Source of the DNA: Erythrobacter litoralis
GTDB lineage: Bacteria > Pseudomonadota > Alphaproteobacteria > Sphingomonadales > Sphingomonadaceae
Length of the DNA stretch: 64,000 nt
Assembly: GCF_029760855.1 (NCBI RefSeq)
Contig: NZ_SOSI01000006.1
Span: 1-64,000 of the forward strand
Direction: 5' to 3'
A program made the position numbers and the translations under genes. This document shows positions 59,694 to 64,000 of this stretch, in pieces. Every line of letters starts with the position of its first letter. Position 1 is the first letter of the stretch. Under the pieces are notes generated by a model. That model was given only the letters and a program-made list of their open reading frames with translations. It made no database searches and was not told the DNA's origin.

Positions 59694-61315
59694 GCCTCCA
59701 CCGAAGCCTTTGCTGGGCTCAATTGGAACCCCCGATAACTGTTGGTCGCAATTTCGTCGCAGATAGCGCGATAGCGATCGAGCCCACCCTGGTAGGTCAT
59801 GAATGATCGCGGTTTGCCCGGGATGTTTCCGCCCGTGTACCAGTTGTTAGTGTCCTTCGCGCGTAGATTGGCACTCCCGATCGCTTCAACCACTTTCGCC
59901 CATTCCAGTTCGGACTGGTGCTCCGGTTCGATTTCTTCGATCCCTTCCCGCTCCATCATCGCCAGGCAATCGCCGATCCAGTCGACATGCTGTTCGATGC
60001 CCATAATGACATTTGCGTGGACCGTCGGGCTTTGTGGGCCAGTCACGGTGAATAGGTTCGGGAAACCGTGCATCATCAGGCCGAGATAGGTTTCCGGGCC
60101 GTTCTTCCATTTCTCCGCCAGCTCTACGCCCTCGCGGCCCGTAATGTTCATGTCCAGAAGCGGACCTGTCACTGCGTCATAGCCGGTCGCGACTACCAGC
60201 ATGTCGAGTTCGACGTAACGCCCACTTTCCAGCTTGACCCCCGTTTCGGCAATGCGTGCAATCGGGTCCTCACGTATGTCGACCAGACTGACATTGTCTT
60301 GGTTGAATATCTCGAAATAGCCCGTGTCCATGATGATCCGCCTTGTGCCGAGCGGGTTTGCGCTGGGGCAAAGCCTTTCTGCAGTCTCGGCATCCTTCAC
60401 GATGCCCCGGATCTTCTCGCGTACGAATTCCGAAACCTCTGCGTTCACCTGTTCATCCGTACCGATGTCCGCATAAGCGGCGAGCAAGTCTTGCCTACCG
60501 ATATTCCAGCGCCGCTCGTATTCGGCGAAGCGCGCTTCTTTGTTGTCGTCGAAGGCTTTCATTGCCTTGGGCGGCTCTATGATTGCCGCACCGAAACTGT
60601 TGCGCTGGTGGTTGCGGATAGTGGCATAGTCAGCTTTCGCCTCCGCAAGTTCTTCGCTGGTTAGTGATCGGTTCAAGGCCGGAAGACTATATTGCGCAGT
60701 CCTCTGGAAGACGAAGAGGTGACCTGCTTCCGCAGCAATCGCGGTTGACGCTTGGACGCCGGTAGAGCCTGTCCCGATCACGCCCACACGCTTGTCCTCG
60801 AACGACACCGGTTCATGCGGCCAAAGACCCGTGTGATGGATCGGCCGCGCGAAGGTCTCGATCCCGGGGATGTCGGGCAAGTTCGGCGTCGAAAGGCAAC
60901 CGGCCGCGCTGATAACGACAGGTGCCTCGAAAACCGCTTTACCCTCCGTCTCGACTACCCAGAGCTTGCGCGCATTGTCGCGTGCCATCGCGGTGACTGT
61001 GGTATCGAACCGGATATCACGCTTGAGGTCATGACGACGGGCGATCTCCTCGATGTAGGAAAGGATTTCCGGCTGCGCGGAATACCGTTCACTCCAGTCC
61101 CATTCCTGTTCAAGTTCCTTGTCCCAAGGCACTGAATATTCGAGGCTTGGGACATCGCAGCGCGCCCCTGGATAGCGGTTCCAGTACCAGGTTCCTCCTA
61201 CGTCGCCGCCCTTCTCCAGCGCCACCACGCTACGGCCCATAGAGCGCATTTTCCAAATGAGGTGAAGCCCGCCAAATCCGGCGCCTATCACGATCACATC
61301 AAAACGTTCTGCCAT
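59690..61315 (-). CDS. Baeyer-Villiger-type flavin monooxygenase
   Basis: 541 residues, class B flavoprotein monooxygenase. FAD motif GAGFGG (residues 11-16), GGTWYWNRYPGARCDVPS typical of cyclohexanone-monooxygenase-like enzymes, NADP motif GTGSTG (181-186), and the fingerprint FARPIHHTGLWP (155-166), which fits F-x-G-x3-H-x3-W-P except that the glycine is arginine. VVATGYDAVTG follows near 375. Expected to insert oxygen next to a ketone, giving an ester or lactone. ATG at 61315 chosen over an upstream GTG because similarity starts MAERFDVIVIGAG. Divergent from an amidohydrolase. Confidence 0.92.
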   Translation of the reverse strand: MAERFDVIVIGAGFGGLHLIWKMRSMGRSVVALEKGGDVGGTWYWNRYPGARCDVPSLEYSVPWDKELEQEWDWSERYSAQPEILSYIEEIARRHDLKRDIRFDTTVTAMARDNARKLWVVETEGKAVFEAPVVISAAGCLSTPNLPDIPGIETFARPIHHTGLWPHEPVSFEDKRVGVIGTGSTGVQASTAIAAEAGHLFVFQRTAQYSLPALNRSLTSEELAEAKADYATIRNHQRNSFGAAIIEPPKAMKAFDDNKEARFAEYERRWNIGRQDLLAAYADIGTDEQVNAEVSEFVREKIRGIVKDAETAERLCPSANPLGTRRIIMDTGYFEIFNQDNVSLVDIREDPIARIAETGVKLESGRYVELDMLVVATGYDAVTGPLLDMNITGREGVELAEKWKNGPETYLGLMMHGFPNLFTVTGPQSPTVHANVIMGIEQHVDWIGDCLAMMEREGIEEIEPEHQSELEWAKVVEAIGSANLRAKDTNNWYTGGNIPGKPRSFMTYQGGLDRYRAICDEIATNSYRGFQLSPAKASVEA

Positions 61316-61377
61316 ATCCTCACCCGCTCGGCAGAACCGCCTGCCGCAATCGGCATTGACCGGCACCCGCCCAAAAG

Positions 61378-61398
61378 TATGATACAGTCTATATCATA
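61378..61398. promoter_or_regulatory. Palindrome between monooxygenase and amidohydrolase genes
   Basis: TATGATA and TATCATA, a perfect 7-bp inverted repeat with a 7-base spacer CAGTCTA, in the 121-base divergent gap. It is unlike the TTGAG-type operator, so this pair may answer to another regulator. Confidence 0.6.
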
Positions 61399-61436
61399 GA
61401 TGGCGCGAGTCGCAAGCGCGCCCATGGGAGACTGCA

Positions 61437-63194
61437 ATGCTGTTTGACACACTTATCAAAAACGGAACCATTGTGGACGGAACCGGTGCCGGAGCCCGAA
61501 AAGCTGATATTCGCATCGCCAATGGTGAGATTGTCGAGATCGCCGAAGGCCTGGAAAAGGGGCCACTCGAACGCTTGATCGATGCGAGCGATTGCTACGT
61601 AACTCCCGGCTTTATCGAGACGCATAACCACTACGATGCCCCGATGTGGTGGAACCCCAATCTCGAGCCCATGAGCGGCTATGGTGTGACGACAAGCGTC
61701 AATGGAAATTGCGGTTTCGCCGCCGCACCGGTCAGCAACGATCCGGAAGCTCGCGATACGATGATCAAGATATTCTCATTCTTCGAGGACATCCCGATCA
61801 CCCCGTTCCGGGATGAACTGCCATGGGACTGGAGCACTTGGGGCGAATACCGCGACTCAATGCTCCGCAATCTGAGGGTTCCGGTGAATTTTGAATTTTA
61901 CTGCGGGCACATCGCAATCCGCCTCGCCGTCATGGGAATGGACGCAACCGAGCGCGCCGCCTCCACCGAAGAAATCGGCGAGATGCAGGACCTGCTGCGC
62001 GAGGCACTGGATGCTGGTGCGCTCGGTCTTTCCAGTAACACGATGGACTACGATGGGCAGGGAAATCCCGTCCCGACAATCCTCGCAGCAGACGAGGAAT
62101 TCACGGCTCTGTTCGACGTTCTCGACGAGTATGAAGATAAGACCTTCCAAATCATGATGTCGGTCTTCCAGCGATACGAGGGTGAGAAGGACCTCGCGCG
62201 GTTCGATCCTTTATTGAGGGGCCGCAAATTCCGCACCCTGTGGGCCGGTGTTCCGACCCTGAAGTTCCAGATGGCTCGCCTCCCCAACACGCATGACATC
62301 CATCAGCGCTTCAAGGACGAAGGTAGGGAGATGTACACCACCTTCCACCACGTCCCCCCGACGACCAACGTCAATTTCTTCAACTCGCTCACATTCGCGC
62401 AGTCGAACAACCTCGTCTGGCACGAATTGATCGAGACCAAGGACGAAGCAGGGAAATATGCGTTGCTAGACGATCCCGACTGGCGAACCCGCGCCCGCAA
62501 GGCCTGGGACGAGGACATGTATCCGCAGGCCTATTTCCGCCGTCCGGAAACGGTCACTATGATCGAATCCGAGAGCGGGCACGGCCCCTTCGGCATTGGC
62601 GTAACCCTTGCCGACGTGATCGAGCAAAGCCAAGAAGACCATGCGAGCGATGCGCTCGCCGAATGGTTGAAGCTGAATGGTCTTGGCTCGACGCTGGTCT
62701 TCGTCATCGACCGGGAAAGCGACAAGATGCTGGCCGACCTATTCAAGGACCCATACGCCATCGGCAATGTCTCGGATTCCGGCGCTCATGGTCAGATGCT
62801 GTGCGGGATTGGCGATCATATCGACCTCATCAAGGACTATGTCGTCAAAAAGGGCCTGCTTACCATCGAGGAAGCCATCCACAACTGCACAGGCAAACTC
62901 GCCGCCGTTTTCGGCCTGCACGATCGCGGGACGCTTGAAACTGGAAAAGTGGCCGATATCGCAGTTTGGAATATCGACGAAATAGAACGCCGGCCAACGA
63001 TCCGCATGTTCGACGTTCCCGACGGGACTGGCGGGCGCACCTGGCGCTATACGCGCGAAGCGGCTCCGATGAGACTGACGATGGTCGCGGGCTACCCCAC
63101 CTTCCAGGCAGGCTTCTTTACCGGACAGTACCCCGGCAAGATCGCAGGTTATGAGCCGACCGGGTCCGAGGAACTGGCGGAAGCGGCGGAATAA
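61437..63194 (+). CDS. N-acyl-D-amino-acid deacylase-like amidohydrolase
   Basis: 585 residues. FDTLIKNGTIVDGTGAGARK, then PGFIETHNHYDAPM with H63 and H65 of the metal site (Asn in place of the usual Thr between them), VTTSVNGNCGFAAAP, and the late NVSDSGAHGQMLCGIGDHID region carrying the conserved Asp/His. Ends GTLETGKVADIAVWNIDEI, the closing beta domain. Divergently paired with the Baeyer-Villiger-type enzyme, so hydrolysis of the resulting lactone or ester is an attractive but unproven role. Followed twelve bases later by a Coq4-like gene. Confidence 0.88.
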   Translation: MLFDTLIKNGTIVDGTGAGARKADIRIANGEIVEIAEGLEKGPLERLIDASDCYVTPGFIETHNHYDAPMWWNPNLEPMSGYGVTTSVNGNCGFAAAPVSNDPEARDTMIKIFSFFEDIPITPFRDELPWDWSTWGEYRDSMLRNLRVPVNFEFYCGHIAIRLAVMGMDATERAASTEEIGEMQDLLREALDAGALGLSSNTMDYDGQGNPVPTILAADEEFTALFDVLDEYEDKTFQIMMSVFQRYEGEKDLARFDPLLRGRKFRTLWAGVPTLKFQMARLPNTHDIHQRFKDEGREMYTTFHHVPPTTNVNFFNSLTFAQSNNLVWHELIETKDEAGKYALLDDPDWRTRARKAWDEDMYPQAYFRRPETVTMIESESGHGPFGIGVTLADVIEQSQEDHASDALAEWLKLNGLGSTLVFVIDRESDKMLADLFKDPYAIGNVSDSGAHGQMLCGIGDHIDLIKDYVVKKGLLTIEEAIHNCTGKLAAVFGLHDRGTLETGKVADIAVWNIDEIERRPTIRMFDVPDGTGGRTWRYTREAAPMRLTMVAGYPTFQAGFFTGQYPGKIAGYEPTGSEELAEAAE

Positions 63195-63205
63195 GGAGCA
63201 AGTCG

Positions 63206-64000
63206 ATGAACAAGATGGGCAAGCTCGAAAAGCGCGATCCTTCGGAGATCTTCCAGCGCCAAGGCGGCATGACAGAGCGCGAAGCGCAATACATGAAGCA
63301 GGGCAAGGAACCCGCGGCAGGCAGCGTTCCGATGTCGACGTCGAAATATCTGAACAGCCCGCTCTTCTCCCATGCCTTCAAGACCATGGCGCTGCGTCGC
63401 TATGGTGAAGACCTCCCCTTCACATGGGACATCCCCGAAATGACGCGCGGCATTGCCGACGTTACCGACTATTTCGAGGCAGCAGCCATCGTCGAGCGCG
63501 AGCGCGAGAACAACCACGAGTTCGACGCCTGGCTCGCGGCAAGAAAGCCGCTCGCAATCGAAGCCACGGATGTTTCCGAGTGCGCCCCGGGTACCTTGGG
63601 CCATGCTGTCCATGCTTTCATCACCCAATCCGGAATGACGATGCGGTTCGTCCACAATGTCGAGGCGCGTAGCGACTACGAATTCGTCATGCAGGCGATT
63701 GGACATAGTCACGATCTCCAGCATCTCCTGACCGGTTTCGGACCCAATCACGCGGGTGAGCTTGCTCTCGCGGTGATGAATGTGACTGCCAATGCGCGGC
63801 TGCTCTCGAGCGAGCTCGCCCAGGAGCTCAGCATCAACAACAGTTTTGTTTCCAGCGCGATGATCGCACGCACGATGTTCAACTACCATGCAGGCGTTCC
63901 CCTGATGGCCGAAGCGGTAAGAATGGGTATCGAGCGAGGCGAAGCCTTGAACCGCCCCCTGTTCATGATCGATTATTCCGCGCATCTGGACCAGCCACTT
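63206..64000 (+). CDS. Coq4-like protein (cut by window edge)
   Basis: 265 codons are open to the right edge with no stop. MNKMGKLEKRDPSEIFQRQG begins after ATAAGGAG. The Coq4 motif HDxxH-x11-E is complete: H169, D170, H173, E185 in GHSHDLQHLLTGFGPNHAGE. It has a longer N-terminus than the Coq4-like protein at 35938 and is clearly divergent from it. Position behind an amidohydrolase and next to a monooxygenase again argues for a catabolic rather than ubiquinone-related role. Confidence 0.83.
   Translation, partial: MNKMGKLEKRDPSEIFQRQGGMTEREAQYMKQGKEPAAGSVPMSTSKYLNSPLFSHAFKTMALRRYGEDLPFTWDIPEMTRGIADVTDYFEAAAIVERERENNHEFDAWLAARKPLAIEATDVSECAPGTLGHAVHAFITQSGMTMRFVHNVEARSDYEFVMQAIGHSHDLQHLLTGFGPNHAGELALAVMNVTANARLLSSELAQELSINNSFVSSAMIARTMFNYHAGVPLMAEAVRMGIERGEALNRPLFMIDYSAHLDQPL

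Overview
The window looks like chromosomal DNA from an alphaproteobacterium, most plausibly a sphingomonad of the Erythrobacter/Novosphingobium kind. The grounds are a high-GC protein-coding style, sucC and etfBA at the left edge, a large TonB-dependent receptor, and a dense set of CoA-ester catabolism genes. The assignment is by style, not by a marker gene. No rRNA, tRNA, CRISPR array, IS element or prophage is visible.

Layout. 1-2054 (minus) holds core metabolism: the start of sucC, then etfA and etfB. 2331-8100 (plus) holds an AT-richer enoyl-CoA hydratase and an operon of an old-yellow-enzyme-type reductase, an EthD-like protein, an aldehyde dehydrogenase and a VOC protein, closed by a bidirectional terminator. 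From 8176 to the right end nearly every gene belongs to a catabolic island: 3 acyl-CoA ligases, 3 CaiB-type CoA-transferases, 6 acyl-CoA dehydrogenases, 4 crotonases, 3 MaoC/HTD2-type dehydratases, 1 true thiolase and 1 thiolase-like protein with a DUF35 partner, 5 short-chain dehydrogenases, a KshA-like Rieske oxygenase, an adrenodoxin-type ferredoxin, a Baeyer-Villiger-type monooxygenase, a GMC oxidoreductase, 3 amidohydrolase-fold proteins, 2 Coq4-like proteins, a full-length AtuA-like protein, 2 MFS transporters and 1 TonB receptor. Two regulators (AraC and TetR families) lie inside it.

How it may work together. The receptor and MFS proteins would bring in a hydrophobic substrate. The Rieske oxygenase, Baeyer-Villiger-type enzyme, CmcJ-like oxygenase, GMC and SDR enzymes would oxidise it. 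Ligases and CoA-transferases would make CoA esters. Successive dehydrogenation, hydration, oxidation and C-C cleavage (thiolytic, or retro-aldol by the thiolase-like/DUF35 pair) would shorten it, with electrons passing to the EtfBA encoded at the left edge. The gene content resembles steroid or terpenoid side-chain and ring catabolism, but no ring-cleavage dioxygenase or ketosteroid dehydrogenase is present, so the substrate cannot be named.

Main discovery. A 16-bp palindrome, consensus ATTGAGATACCTCAAT, occurs eleven times (plus one degenerate copy). Every copy is in a gap just upstream of a transcription unit, including etfBA, the TonB receptor and several divergent pairs. This points to a single undescribed regulon tying the island and its electron carrier together. 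The TetR gene and the monooxygenase/amidohydrolase pair carry different palindromes of their own.
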